From NCBI GenBank assembly GCA_023145215.1, contig JAGLED010000036.1, positions 1 through 40,502 on the forward strand: a stretch of 40,502 nucleotides of DNA. The letters are read 5' to 3'. Shown here one piece after another: positions 1 through 8,346 of the stretch. The stretch's first letter is position 1; each line of letters begins with the position of its first letter. The stretch is from Rhodospirillales bacterium. GTDB lineage: Bacteria > Pseudomonadota > Alphaproteobacteria > Rhodospirillales > Casp-alpha2. Both the position numbers and the translations under genes were made by a program. The notes beneath the pieces are model-generated. The model made no database searches. It worked only from the letters and a program-made list of their open reading frames with translations, and had not been told where the DNA came from.

Positions 1-2060
1 CGGACCACATCGGCGAGCGCGTTGTCGGCCTGGCAGGTGCCGGCATTCTTATGGCCGCCGCCCCCGTACGTCAGCATCAAATCGCCGATATTGGTGTTCG
101 ACGTCCTGTTGAAGATCGACTTACCGACCGCGAAAACGGTGTTCTGCTCACCCCGGCCCCATAGGATATGCATCGAGATATTGCACTCAGGGAACAGCGC
201 ATAGACCATGAACCGGTTGACGACATAGATCTGCTCTTCGTTCCGGTAGTCGATGACCGCCAGATTTCCGTGCACCGTGGTGCAGCGCTTGATCTGCTCT
301 TTCGCCGGCTCCTCGTGCTCTCGGTACAGTTCCACACGTTCTTTCACGTCCGGATGTTCCAGCACCTCGTCAATGTCGTAGCGGCGGCAGTAGTCGATCA
401 GCGACATCATCAGTTCGTAGTTCGGCACCCGGAAGCCACGATAGCGGCCGAGACCGGTTCGAGAATCCATGATGAAGCTCAGCAGCGGCCAGCCCTGTGC
501 GTTCAGCACCTCATCCTCGGTGAACTGTGCGGCGTCAGCCTTGTCGACTTCCGCCATCATTTCTTCGGAAATCTCCGGGAACTGCTTTTTACCGCCGAAA
601 TAGTTGTAGACGACCCGCGCCGCAGACGGTGCCAGGGGATCGATGATATGGTTTTCGTAGTGCTTGCCGAGACGGGTGATCTCCGACAGATGGTGGTCGA
701 AGGCGGCGAAGATACCCGGCGTATACGGTAGGTTCGTCGAGATATCGGTTTCCGAGACTTCGATCTCGCCTTCCTGCATCTGGTTCGGATGCACGAACAG
801 GATATCGTTGATCAGATCCAGTTCCTCGAGCAGCACTGCGCACACCAGACCGTCGAAATCGCTTCGGGTGATCAGCCGGTACATCTGGCCGGGCGGGAAA
901 TCGAGACGCTGTTCGTCGTTGCCTTCGAGCACTTCTTCTTCGGCGACGATGTCTTCCTCGTCGACCTCGCTCGGGTCGACCTCGTTCCCGTCCTCGTCGA
1001 CATAGACGATGTCGAACTCGTCGTCTTCGTCATAATCGGCCGCCAGGTCGTCATCCGGATCGCCCGCCTCGACACCGAGCGCATCGACGAGCCGGGACAC
1101 TTCTTCATCCTCGATATCGACGTATTCCTCGTCATCGTCATCGTCCTCGTCATCGTCCTCGTCATCATCCGTTTCGTAGACGGCCTGTTCCCGCTCGTCC
1201 ATGAATGACACGTCACCCGTGTCGTCGTCCATCGAGGGCGGCGTCATCATAATGTCCGGGTCCTCGCGGCCGTGTTCGGGCGCGTAGGTGGTTTCGGACA
1301 GATAAGCCGGTGTGTCGTTGGCGACGAGCACGCCAAGGTCGATCGAAGCCAGCCAGCGTTTGAAATGCTCGATATCCCTGCCGTGGAAGCACGGCCCCGC
1401 GCGCGGCGCAATGACCTCAACCTCAAGACCATCGATCCTGGAGAGCCAGTCGTCCCGGGCCGGCGCCGACGGCAGCCAGGTCTGGTGATACGCGTTCATG
1501 GCGTGGCTGATGAGCGAGAGCTTTTCGCAGAACGGCGTTGCGTCGTCAGCCCAGACACCCTCGGCAGTGCCGATATCGCTGGTGTAAAGAACCCTGGCCG
1601 CCGGGTCGTAGATCGACATCGACGCCGCCGTCGGCAAGTAAGGCGCCGGCATCAGGTGCAGGCCGGACCCGTCCGCCATCGGGACCTCGCCGCCGTTTTC
1701 CGAGATCGTCTCGATGTTGAGATTGGCATCGGTATGCAGCAGATCGGTGGCGATCATGTCGGAGGCATAGATCGGCAGGCTGTAGCCCAACGCTTCGGCC
1801 CACATGCCGATTGAGCCGGATCCCTGCGAACTGCGTTGGGTGATGATGATCCCGGCGATGTTGTCGAGCGCGATGTTGTCCGCGACCGCCGCCAGAAGCG
1901 GGCCGAAGTCCGCCGCCCCGCCCGGATCGATCAGGATCGCCTGATCGTTGGAGCAGACCACATAGTGATTGGTGAACCTGAGCCCGTTAGCGGACGCCAC
2001 CGGCCGACGGAACACCAGCCAGGTCCTTGCTCCCTCCTCGGCCAGAACGTGACAGAGCAT
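1..2060 (-). CDS. ODP (flavodiiron-type MBL fold) - acidic linker - DHH/DHHA1 phosphoesterase fusion, 3' end outside window
   Basis: I translated this from the reverse strand; it stays open for 686 codons and runs off the left edge. The ATG at 2060-2058 follows a good RBS (AAGGAA, about 5 nt upstream). Residues 1-260 follow the ODP domain of flavodiiron proteins: a DPGG strand end (45-48), a segment ending SGS (81-83) and a YDP...TSD segment (151-162). The family's HxExDH iron motif reads QRSSQG (75-80). The next His is Pro (about 143) and the late His (HG) is Ala (about 221); only Asp162 remains, so iron binding is probably lost. Residues 277-378 are a linker packed with Asp/Glu. Residues 392-686 are a DHH phosphoesterase: DFDG (401-404), DHH (455-457), MDSRTG (531-536) and DHHA1 GGGGHKNAG (666-674), with catalytic residues intact. 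Relatives cleave short oligonucleotides, pAp or polyphosphate; the substrate here is unknown. No flavodoxin or rubredoxin domain is seen. Confidence 0.85.
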   Translation of the reverse strand, partial: MLCHVLAEEGARTWLVFRRPVASANGLRFTNHYVVCSNDQAILIDPGGAADFGPLLAAVADNIALDNIAGIIITQRSSQGSGSIGMWAEALGYSLPIYASDMIATDLLHTDANLNIETISENGGEVPMADGSGLHLMPAPYLPTAASMSIYDPAARVLYTSDIGTAEGVWADDATPFCEKLSLISHAMNAYHQTWLPSAPARDDWLSRIDGLEVEVIAPRAGPCFHGRDIEHFKRWLASIDLGVLVANDTPAYLSETTYAPEHGREDPDIMMTPPSMDDDTGDVSFMDEREQAVYETDDDEDDDEDDDDDEEYVDIEDEEVSRLVDALGVEAGDPDDDLAADYDEDDEFDIVYVDEDGNEVDPSEVDEEDIVAEEEVLEGNDEQRLDFPPGQMYRLITRSDFDGLVCAVLLEELDLINDILFVHPNQMQEGEIEVSETDISTNLPYTPGIFAAFDHHLSEITRLGKHYENHIIDPLAPSAARVVYNYFGGKKQFPEISEEMMAEVDKADAAQFTEDEVLNAQGWPLLSFIMDSRTGLGRYRGFRVPNYELMMSLIDYCRRYDIDEVLEHPDVKERVELYREHEEPAKEQIKRCTTVHGNLAVIDYRNEEQIYVVNRFMVYALFPECNISMHILWGRGEQNTVFAVGKSIFNRTSNTNIGDLMLTYGGGGHKNAGTCQADNALADVV

Positions 2061-2188
2061 ACGTTTCCTTCCCGCAAGGCCCCCAAGATTGGGATGATGA
2101 TAGCCGCCCCGTCCGCGCGGGCCAAGATAGGAGTTACCCCTATTCCGGCCGGCGCGTCACGGTGATTTACAGCCGAACTTTAGCCGGA

Positions 2189-3076
2189 TCAGTCAGACGG
2201 CGGTTGCGCGATCGCGTCTTCGTAGTTGTAGCGCTCAGTGATCGCACCGTAATGAATGAAGACATCCTGCGCGACGTCGAACGCTTCTTTCGTAATTTCG
2301 CAATGCGGCGTCCAACAGCTGAGCTTCTGGTACGTGCCGATGCAGTCCGCCAGGACCGCTTCGTCGATGTCCGGGAAGAACGGCTTTTCGGCTTTCGCGA
2401 TTTCGGCGGCGGGCGTGTCGTTCATGTACTGGCGCGTTTTGCGATAGGCACGCATGAACGCCTTGGCCATGTCCGATTCCAGCCATTCCGGCGTCGCGGC
2501 GAGACTTGAGAACGCGTTTGGGCCGATCTTCGGACCAACCTGCGCGACCACGTGGCCGACACCGTCGGCTTCAAGCTGCTGCGGAAACGGCCCCTGCTGC
2601 TGCACGTACTGTCCCTGCCCGTCGCGGAACGCCTTGTCGATGTCGCCGGCACCGCCAGGCGTAACGGGAATGATCTTGTCGTAATCGATCCCTGCCTTGT
2701 AACACGCATACTTGAACATCGCATTCGGCTGACCGGCCTTGAACATCACGACCTCGGCCCCTTCCAGTTTATCCCACGTGAAATCGGGATCGGGCTCGCG
2801 GCCGGTGATGAAGAAGCCGTCCATCTCGTTGATCTGCGCAAAGTGCTTGAACGGCGGCATCTCACCTTTTTTCAACCAGTTGAACGACTGGCTCGGCGCG
2901 GTCTGCACCACATGCGCGGATCCGTCCTGCAGCGATTCGATGGCGGACTTGCCGGGCGGCGAGATCGACCAATCCGGCTCCAGGCCTTCGGCCTCCAGAA
3001 AACCGCCGGACATTGTGGAAATCAGCGGCGAATAGAACGCCGAAAACAGCGTGAATTGAATGTTGATTTTCGTCAC
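2189..3076 (-). CDS. THI5/NMT1 (SsuA)-like substrate-binding-fold protein without signal peptide
   Basis: This 295-residue protein starts at GTG 3076, with a strong GGGGAGG Shine-Dalgarno about 10 nt upstream. The sequence resembles the SsuA/THI5/NMT1 periplasmic-binding fold: an N-terminal strand, 'GGFLEAEGL', a helix with 'SAIESLQDGSAHVV', and a long C-terminal helical part. Family members bind pyrimidines, taurine or sulfonates, or aromatic compounds for ABC transporters. The N-terminus (MTKINIQFTLFSAFYSP) has no signal peptide or lipobox, and no permease or ATPase gene is adjacent. It may therefore act in the cytoplasm as a biosynthetic or sensory binding protein, or serve a transporter elsewhere by an unusual route. 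The Cys-rich CCCFC motif of yeast THI5 is absent. The substrate is not predictable. Confidence 0.7.
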   Translation of the reverse strand: MTKINIQFTLFSAFYSPLISTMSGGFLEAEGLEPDWSISPPGKSAIESLQDGSAHVVQTAPSQSFNWLKKGEMPPFKHFAQINEMDGFFITGREPDPDFTWDKLEGAEVVMFKAGQPNAMFKYACYKAGIDYDKIIPVTPGGAGDIDKAFRDGQGQYVQQQGPFPQQLEADGVGHVVAQVGPKIGPNAFSSLAATPEWLESDMAKAFMRAYRKTRQYMNDTPAAEIAKAEKPFFPDIDEAVLADCIGTYQKLSCWTPHCEITKEAFDVAQDVFIHYGAITERYNYEDAIAQPPSD

Positions 3077-3435
3077 CTTTGAAACCTCCCCTAGGTTTTG
3101 GACTTAGTTGGATATGGGGACTTCGGCCCCGATTACAAAAACGATCCCATACGAATGCAGGGCATGCAACCTGCTGCGCGCGCCGGTTTGCAATCGCCGG
3201 ACGGCCTGCATCTCGGGAACTACGTATTCCGAACTCGGCTATGAACTTTATAATTTCACCCCGAACGGCAGGCGAAGCATCTCGAAAGGCGAGGGATTCC
3301 AAGTTCGCCTAGACATATCTACTCGCCGCAGCTCCCGATGCCGCCGCCGCGCCGCCCGTCGCAACAGACAAACGGGAACATCGCAAACGAATTCGACACG
3401 CTATCGTTTGGCTTCAGGGGGTAATTCGCCGCACG
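3077..3435. other. intergenic region with possible Fnr-like coding remnant
   Basis: These 359 bases separate the divergent binding-protein and kinase genes and must hold both promoters. The stretch is visibly more AT-rich than the genes around it. A plus-strand open frame from ATG 3114 encodes a CxxC-x7-C cluster (residues about 14-25), then 'ELG' and 'SISKGEG'. This is loosely the order seen at the N-terminus of Fnr/FnrN-type regulators. After about 65 residues the frame becomes low-complexity Arg-rich sequence and runs into the kinase gene in another frame. There is no good RBS. I treat it as a possible decayed remnant, not a gene. Confidence 0.3.
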
Positions 3436-5166
3436 ATGCATCACTGGCTGACGTTAAGATCCCTGCGATTGAAGTTCATGATGGCGCCGATTACCGGTGC
3501 TGTCTTGATCGTCGTCCTTGCAATTGTCTTGATGGGAAAAACGCGCGACGAACTAGGCAGGCTGGAGACGCTCAGCGAGCAGGAGAGCTTTACCGGACGT
3601 ATACTTGATGAGATCGAGAGCAAACTCGCCGCCACGCACGCAGGAATTCATGAGCTGTTAGCCTCGGTTACCTCGGATATCGATCCCGAGGAACTTGGCG
3701 ACATCCCGGAGCAGTTTCTGTTCCGCATTCAGGCAATCCGTAAGATGGTCTCGACGGACCTGAGTTCCGGATTTCTCTCTTCCAAGGAACGTCTGGTGGC
3801 CGATGGTATCGGCGAAGTCCTCGACGCTTACCAGGTTAACATAACGACCGCACTGAAATCGGCCATCGTCGACCCCGCGTCGGCCAAGCAGGCCATGAAC
3901 GACGCAGCGACCGAATTTCATATCCTGAGCGCATCGCTTCTCGGTCTGAGCCACGCACATGAACGGCGTATGCAGAAGCAAATCGCCGATCAGCAGAAGA
4001 TAATGCTCGAACAGGCGTACCTGTTCACCAGCCTGTTTATCGCTGCGGCGGTCATTATGCTGATTACCAGCGTTCTGTTGGCCCGGCTTCTGACGAGAGA
4101 CCTTCGCGGCCTTGCCGCCAATCTGGAGGAGATACTCGACCGGTATTCCCCAGACATCAAAATGGACGGCAGACGCCGACTTGTGGTCGACACTTTACGG
4201 TACGCAGTGGAACGCGTAGAGGACAGCCATGCCTCGCTCGAACGTACTCAGGAAGAACTCGCACGCACGAACACGGATTTACGCACTACCCTGGAAACCG
4301 TCGCCGACCGGGAGACCGCGCTCGCGGCCGCAAACGAGAAACTGGCCGAAACGATTGCCCGTCAGGATGAAATGATTCAAGCGCAGTTGCGCGCGGAAAA
4401 AGCACGGGATGCCGCCTTGATGGCCGCAGAGCAGGCGAATAAGGCGAAAAGCGATTTTCTCTCCAACATGAGCCATGAACTCCGAACGCCACTCAATGCG
4501 ATTATCGGTTTCGCCGACATGATCCACGCAGCATCGTTCGGCCCCATCGGCAGCAAGTACCGGGAATATGCACAGGACATCAGTTTGTCCGGCCGCCATC
4601 TGCTCAACCTCGTCACCGATGTGCTCGATATTTCGCGTATCGAAGCCGGCAAACTGCAGATCACCTGGGAGATGATCGACTTACCGAGCGTATTCGATGC
4701 ATGCGAAACCATGCTGCGGAACCGCGCCCGTGACGCCGGCATCCGCATCGAGGTAGATGTCCCGAATACGATACCGCTCCTGGAAACGGACGAATTCCGT
4801 ATCCGACAGGTCATGATCAATCTCATCGACAACGCCCTCAAGTTCTCACCCCGGAACAGCGTCGTCCAGGTCTCGGCCCGCCTTGACGAAAACGGCAAAC
4901 TGACTCTCTCGGTCAATGACAACGGGATCGGCATCGCCCAAGAAGACATTCCGCGAATCCTCGAAAAATTCGGTCAGGTGCGGAACGGTCATGAGCATAC
5001 GCATAACGGCATGGGTATCGGTCTCGCCATCACGAAACTGCTGGTCGAACTTCTGGACGGAGAACTCACTATCGACAGTCAGATCGGCAAGGGAACGACG
5101 GTATCCGTCACGTTCCCGGAGCATCGGACTCATTATCCGCCCGATCGCGATACCTCCAGTCGTTAA
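3436..5166 (+). CDS. orphan membrane sensor histidine kinase
   Basis: A 576-residue HisKA/HATPase kinase. TM1 is about residues 16-34 and TM2 about 195-217; between them lies a roughly 160-residue helical periplasmic sensor region without a recognised family. A short HAMP-like stretch and a long coiled coil (about 255-335) lead to the H-box SHELRTPLNAI with phospho-acceptor His347. The N-box NLIDNALKF (462-470), the G1 box DNGIGI (495-500) and the G2 box GMGIGLAI (525-532) are intact, so it should autophosphorylate. No response regulator is adjacent, so the partner is elsewhere. The ligand cannot be read from the sequence. It ends in a strong hairpin shared with convergent pckA. Confidence 0.93.
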   Translation: MHHWLTLRSLRLKFMMAPITGAVLIVVLAIVLMGKTRDELGRLETLSEQESFTGRILDEIESKLAATHAGIHELLASVTSDIDPEELGDIPEQFLFRIQAIRKMVSTDLSSGFLSSKERLVADGIGEVLDAYQVNITTALKSAIVDPASAKQAMNDAATEFHILSASLLGLSHAHERRMQKQIADQQKIMLEQAYLFTSLFIAAAVIMLITSVLLARLLTRDLRGLAANLEEILDRYSPDIKMDGRRRLVVDTLRYAVERVEDSHASLERTQEELARTNTDLRTTLETVADRETALAAANEKLAETIARQDEMIQAQLRAEKARDAALMAAEQANKAKSDFLSNMSHELRTPLNAIIGFADMIHAASFGPIGSKYREYAQDISLSGRHLLNLVTDVLDISRIEAGKLQITWEMIDLPSVFDACETMLRNRARDAGIRIEVDVPNTIPLLETDEFRIRQVMINLIDNALKFSPRNSVVQVSARLDENGKLTLSVNDNGIGIAQEDIPRILEKFGQVRNGHEHTHNGMGIGLAITKLLVELLDGELTIDSQIGKGTTVSVTFPEHRTHYPPDRDTSSR

Positions 5167-5174
5167 AGCACAAA

Positions 5175-5206
5175 AAAAGGCCGGCCCCTTACGGGACCGG
5201 CCTTTT
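5175..5206. terminator. bidirectional rho-independent terminator (kinase / pckA)
   Basis: An inverted repeat AAAAGGCCGG ... CCGGCCTTTT (10 bp perfect arms) continues inward as CCC/GGG past one mismatch, around a TTAC loop. It has A residues on one side and T residues on the other. It lies 8 nt after the kinase stop and 20 nt after the pckA stop on the opposite strand, so it can end both transcripts. Confidence 0.85.
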
Positions 5207-5226
5207 GAAAACGGTATCGAACCAAA

Positions 5227-6834
5227 TCAGGCGGCGGCGCGGATCGCGGCAGCCTTGACGTCGGTGTCGACGTGTTCTTCGAACTGCGTGAAGTTGTTTT
5301 CGAAGCGCTTGCGCAGGTCCTGCGCTTGGGCGTCGTAACCGGCGCCGTCGGCCCAGGTGCTCTTCGGATTCAGGACCTCGTCCGGGATCCCCGGGCAGGC
5401 TTCCGGCACGAGCACGCCGAAGTTCGGGTCCTGGCGGAACGAGCCCTGCTCAAGACGGCCGTCGAGCGCCGCATTGAGCATGGTGCGCGTGTAAGCGATC
5501 TGCATCCGCTCGCCGACGCCGTATCCACCACCGGACCAGCCGGTGTTGACCAGCCAGCACTTGGCGTTCTGCGCCGCCATCTTGTCGCGCAGCAGTTTCG
5601 CATAGACCGTCGGATGACGCGGCATGAACGGCGCACCGAAACACGTCGAGAACGTCGCCGCGGGTTCTTTCAAACCACGCTCGGTCCCGGCGACCTTGGC
5701 GGTGTAACCGCTAAGGAAATGATACATCGCCTGTTCCGGCGTCAGCTGGCTGATCGGCGGCAGAACGCCGAACGCATCGCACGTCAGCATGACGATGTTT
5801 TTCGGCAGACCGCCCTGGCCGTTGGCCGACGCGTTCGGGATTTCCGAAACGTCATAAGACAGGCGGCCGTTTTCGGTCAGCGTGGTGTCGAAGAAATCGT
5901 ATGCGCGGGTTTCCGGATCCATCATCACGTTTTCGACGATGGTGCCGAAACGCGATGCGGTCGCGAAAATCTCCGGCTCGGTTTCGGCGGTCAGGTTGAT
6001 CGACTTGGCGTAGCAGCCGCCTTCGAAATTGAAGATGCCGTTCGGGCTCCAGCCATGCTCGTCATCCCCGATAAGAGTGCGCGAGCTGTCGGCGGAAAGG
6101 GTCGTCTTGCCGGTGCCGGAAAGGCCGAAGAAGATCGCCGTGTCGCCGTCGGGGCCCATGTTGGCCGAGCAGTGCATCGGCAGGACGTCTTTCGGCGGCA
6201 TCATGAAGTTCATGACCGAGAAGATCGACTTCTTGATCTCACCCGCGTACGCGCTGCCGCCGACGATCACCATGCGGCGTTTCAGGTTGAGGACGATGAA
6301 CGTTTCCGATGTGGTGCCGTCACTCGCCGGGTCGGCGGTGACGCTCGGCGCCTGGATGACGGTGAACTGCGGTTCGAAACCTTCCAGTTCTTCGTCCGCC
6401 GGCTGCAGGAACATGTTACGGGCGAACAGGTTGTGCCACGCGTTTTCCGTCACGATACGGACCGGCAGGCGGTACGTCGGGTCGGCGCCGGCATAGCAAT
6501 CCTGAACGAAGGCGTCGCGGCCTTCGTAATGCTTGGTCATCTTCGCCAGAAGCTTCTCGAAGTTCTCCTCCGAGATCGGCCGGTTGACGTCGCCCCACCA
6601 GATTTCACCGGCAGTGGAGTCTTCCTCGACCACGAAGCGGTCGTTCGGCGAACGGCCGGTGTGGCTGCCGGTCAGCGCCAGCAAGGAGCCGCCTTGGCCC
6701 ATTTGCGCTTCACCGCGGCGAATGGCCTCTTCGCACAACCGCGGCGCCGAGAAGTTCCAATAAGCCTTGGCAACCTTGCCCAGACCCTGTTGTTCCAGCC
6801 CGTTGCGGCTGTATCGATGACCGATGTTCTGCAC
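5227..6834 (-). CDS. pckA: phosphoenolpyruvate carboxykinase (ATP)
   Basis: A 535-residue protein of normal family length. It catalyses oxaloacetate + ATP to PEP + CO2 + ADP, the entry step of gluconeogenesis, in the cytoplasm. The family signatures are all visible: TGSHTGRSPNDRF (55-67) for substrate binding, the kinase-1a P-loop GLSGTGKT (237-244) and the metal/kinase-2 motif GDDEHGW (256-262). The start is GTG at 6834, with GAGG about 5 nt upstream. In rhizobia pckA lies next to and divergent from chvI; here it is about 3.6 kb away, separated by four genes. A 14-bp palindrome lies 65 nt upstream of the start (see separate feature). Confidence 0.98.
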   Translation of the reverse strand: MQNIGHRYSRNGLEQQGLGKVAKAYWNFSAPRLCEEAIRRGEAQMGQGGSLLALTGSHTGRSPNDRFVVEEDSTAGEIWWGDVNRPISEENFEKLLAKMTKHYEGRDAFVQDCYAGADPTYRLPVRIVTENAWHNLFARNMFLQPADEELEGFEPQFTVIQAPSVTADPASDGTTSETFIVLNLKRRMVIVGGSAYAGEIKKSIFSVMNFMMPPKDVLPMHCSANMGPDGDTAIFFGLSGTGKTTLSADSSRTLIGDDEHGWSPNGIFNFEGGCYAKSINLTAETEPEIFATASRFGTIVENVMMDPETRAYDFFDTTLTENGRLSYDVSEIPNASANGQGGLPKNIVMLTCDAFGVLPPISQLTPEQAMYHFLSGYTAKVAGTERGLKEPAATFSTCFGAPFMPRHPTVYAKLLRDKMAAQNAKCWLVNTGWSGGGYGVGERMQIAYTRTMLNAALDGRLEQGSFRQDPNFGVLVPEACPGIPDEVLNPKSTWADGAGYDAQAQDLRKRFENNFTQFEEHVDTDVKAAAIRAAA

Positions 6835-6898
6835 CGTTTCCTCGCTCCTATTTCGGCAGTCTTGTTACAAGCCGCCTGTTCATGCTCCGAAGGCCGCG

Positions 6899-6912
6899 AA
6901 CTTAGACAAGTT
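6899..6912. promoter_or_regulatory. palindrome upstream of pckA, candidate operator
   Basis: AACTTAGACAAGTT consists of AACTT arms around a 4-nt centre and lies 65-78 nt upstream of the pckA GTG. A sequence identical at 12 of 14 positions (AACTTACATAAGTT) lies 52-65 nt upstream of the MesD-like gene at 10328-10341. I cannot name the regulator. Confidence 0.4.
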
Positions 6913-6963
6913 AATCATGTGGAATCAAGACAAACTGGCGGGTTTCCGGGCTTTTATATCGGC

Positions 6964-7677
6964 TCAGGCGCGCGCCAGCTTGGCCAGCGTAACAAGGGTG
7001 TCACGGCAGGTCTTTGAATCTGTTACAGGATTGTCATATTCGAGCCTCGCATACCGCCCGTCCGCCATCAGATCGGCACCGTCGGAATCGCACCCGGTCA
7101 TACGCCAGTTCCCGGGCCGGCGGCCCAGTAACGAATCGGCATACGCGCGCACCGCGTTGGCGTGATCGGCGTTCATGTGTTGCACCACCCCACCCTCGAT
7201 CGCGGCCATTTCGTCGGCGACTTTCTTCGGCGTCAGAACATGCTTTGCATCGAACCAGACGGCGCGCGCGAACCCACCGACCCAGTGCGCGCGCTCAACC
7301 GTCATGCGGAAAAAACCGAAATCCCCGAAACCCGCATAAAGCGATGCATCCGGGTGACGTGCCAGGAACCGGGCGCGGGTCTCGGCCGATTTGTCGCGCT
7401 TGACCGTCCCCATCAGCGTTAGGCGGGGGCCTGTCTGCGGATTGCGGTTGCGGGCGGCGTTTTCCACCAAGAGCGACGCGCGCGCATCGGCGGCGATGTT
7501 TTTGGTGTGGTCCGAAAGCCCCGAGAAAAGGAACAGCGGCTGACCGCGATGATCGCAGGCGTAGGTCACCAGCGACACATAGGGAGCGCCACCGTCAGCC
7601 ATGGCCGTCGCCAGCATCCCGACACCACGGCGCCGCACCAGCAGTCGGGCGAGGTCGGCGTTTCTGCGTTCGGTCAT
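6964..7677 (-). CDS. HugZ-like pyridoxamine-phosphate-oxidase-fold protein with DUF2470 domain
   Basis: A 237-residue protein. Residues about 1-140 match the split-barrel (PNPOx-like) fold with a GMLAT strand and a 'NPQTGPRLTLMG' segment. Residues about 155-237 are a DUF2470 module with the typical HMNADHANAV motif (His and Asp). This is the architecture of HugZ/HutZ haem-utilisation or haem-degrading proteins and of many uncharacterised FMN/haem-binding relatives. No haem-uptake genes (TonB receptor, haem ABC transporter) are nearby, so a haem role is plausible but unproved. The ATG at 7677 has GGAG 8 nt upstream. It is monocistronic and points toward pckA. Confidence 0.85.
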   Translation of the reverse strand: MTERRNADLARLLVRRRGVGMLATAMADGGAPYVSLVTYACDHRGQPLFLFSGLSDHTKNIAADARASLLVENAARNRNPQTGPRLTLMGTVKRDKSAETRARFLARHPDASLYAGFGDFGFFRMTVERAHWVGGFARAVWFDAKHVLTPKKVADEMAAIEGGVVQHMNADHANAVRAYADSLLGRRPGNWRMTGCDSDGADLMADGRYARLEYDNPVTDSKTCRDTLVTLAKLARA

Positions 7678-7792
7678 GCGTTGTCTCCAAGCGGGTTTCG
7701 GCGACTCTGCGGAGCGCGATCAAATGCGTCAACAATCGCTCTTGATTAATCGGTATTTCCACATATTTTCCCTGTAAAAGGAGCCCTGTACA

Positions 7793-8269
7793 ATGCGAAT
7801 TCCAATCACCGTTCTCTCCCTCTTCGTTCTCCTCGTCACCGCTTCCCCCCTTCATGCCGACAGCCATATGCACTCGAAGATCGGCGATCTGACGATCAGC
7901 CACATCTGGTCGCGCGCGACCCCGCCCACGGCCAAGTCGGGCGTCGCGTATATGCAGATCGAGAACAAGGGCGGCACCGACGACACGCTCGTCTCGGTCT
8001 CGTCACCGGCCGCCGGCAACACCATGGTTCACGAAACCACCATGGAAGGCGGCGTCATGAAGATGTCGCATGTGATGGCGTTGAAGGTTCCCGCCGGCAA
8101 AACCGTCGAGTTGAAGCCAAGCGGGCTGCACGTCATGCTGATGGGCCTGAAAGCCCCCCTCAAGGCGACGACATCCTTCAAATTGACGCTGACGTTCGAG
8201 AAGGCCGGCGAGATCACCATCGACGTACCGGTGTTACAGCCGGGCAAGGCCCTCAAACAAACGCACTAA
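7793..8269 (+). CDS. periplasmic copper chaperone, PCu(A)C family
   Basis: A 158-residue protein with a Sec signal peptide (about 1-22, cleavage near LHA-DS) and AAGGAG upstream of the start. The PCu(A)C Cu(I) motif H-x(n)-M ... H-x-M is readable as HETTMEGGVMKMSH and later GLHVMLMGL. The family carries Cu(I) to the CuA or CuB site of cytochrome oxidase in the periplasm. Partners such as Sco or cox genes are not in the window. The extra DSHMHSK segment just after the signal peptide may add metal ligands. terC follows 86 bp downstream on the same strand and may be partly co-transcribed. Confidence 0.92.
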   Translation: MRIPITVLSLFVLLVTASPLHADSHMHSKIGDLTISHIWSRATPPTAKSGVAYMQIENKGGTDDTLVSVSSPAAGNTMVHETTMEGGVMKMSHVMALKVPAGKTVELKPSGLHVMLMGLKAPLKATTSFKLTLTFEKAGEITIDVPVLQPGKALKQTH

Positions 8270-8293
8270 CGGCACTCTCGTTGACGCACCCTG

Positions 8294-8346
8294 CCCGGGG
8301 TGGTGATCTGAAGGCCAATGACCGAGCCTGATCACCACTAACCGGG
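8294..8346 (+). promoter_or_regulatory. structured leader before terC
   Basis: A nested hairpin lies between the copper chaperone and terC. The outer arms CCCGG/CCGGG (8294-8298, 8342-8346) enclose a perfect 9-bp stem GTGGTGATC/GATCACCAC (8300-8308, 8330-8338) and an inner AGGC/GCCT stem (8312-8315, 8326-8329). The outer arm runs into the GGGAGAGG Shine-Dalgarno (8344-8351). There is no T tract, so this is not a normal terminator. I could not fit it to the yybP-ykoY manganese riboswitch consensus. Translational control of terC is an inference. Confidence 0.45.

Noticed and set aside
1080-1180. Short tandem repeats (GAC/GAG-rich) as a minisatellite or CRISPR-like array
   Set aside because: It is coding sequence for the Asp/Glu linker; there are no regular spacers.
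168-2165. Several plus-strand open frames (168-731, 789-1208, 1272-1814) with Val/Asp/Arg-rich products
   Set aside because: All are complementary to the ODP-DHH gene, which reads through as one continuous, motif-bearing frame on the minus strand.
5272-7017. Long plus-strand open frame (about 580 codons) opposite pckA
   Set aside because: It is antisense to a perfect PckA sequence; its product is Arg/Val/His-rich without a fold, as expected from a GC-rich shadow frame.
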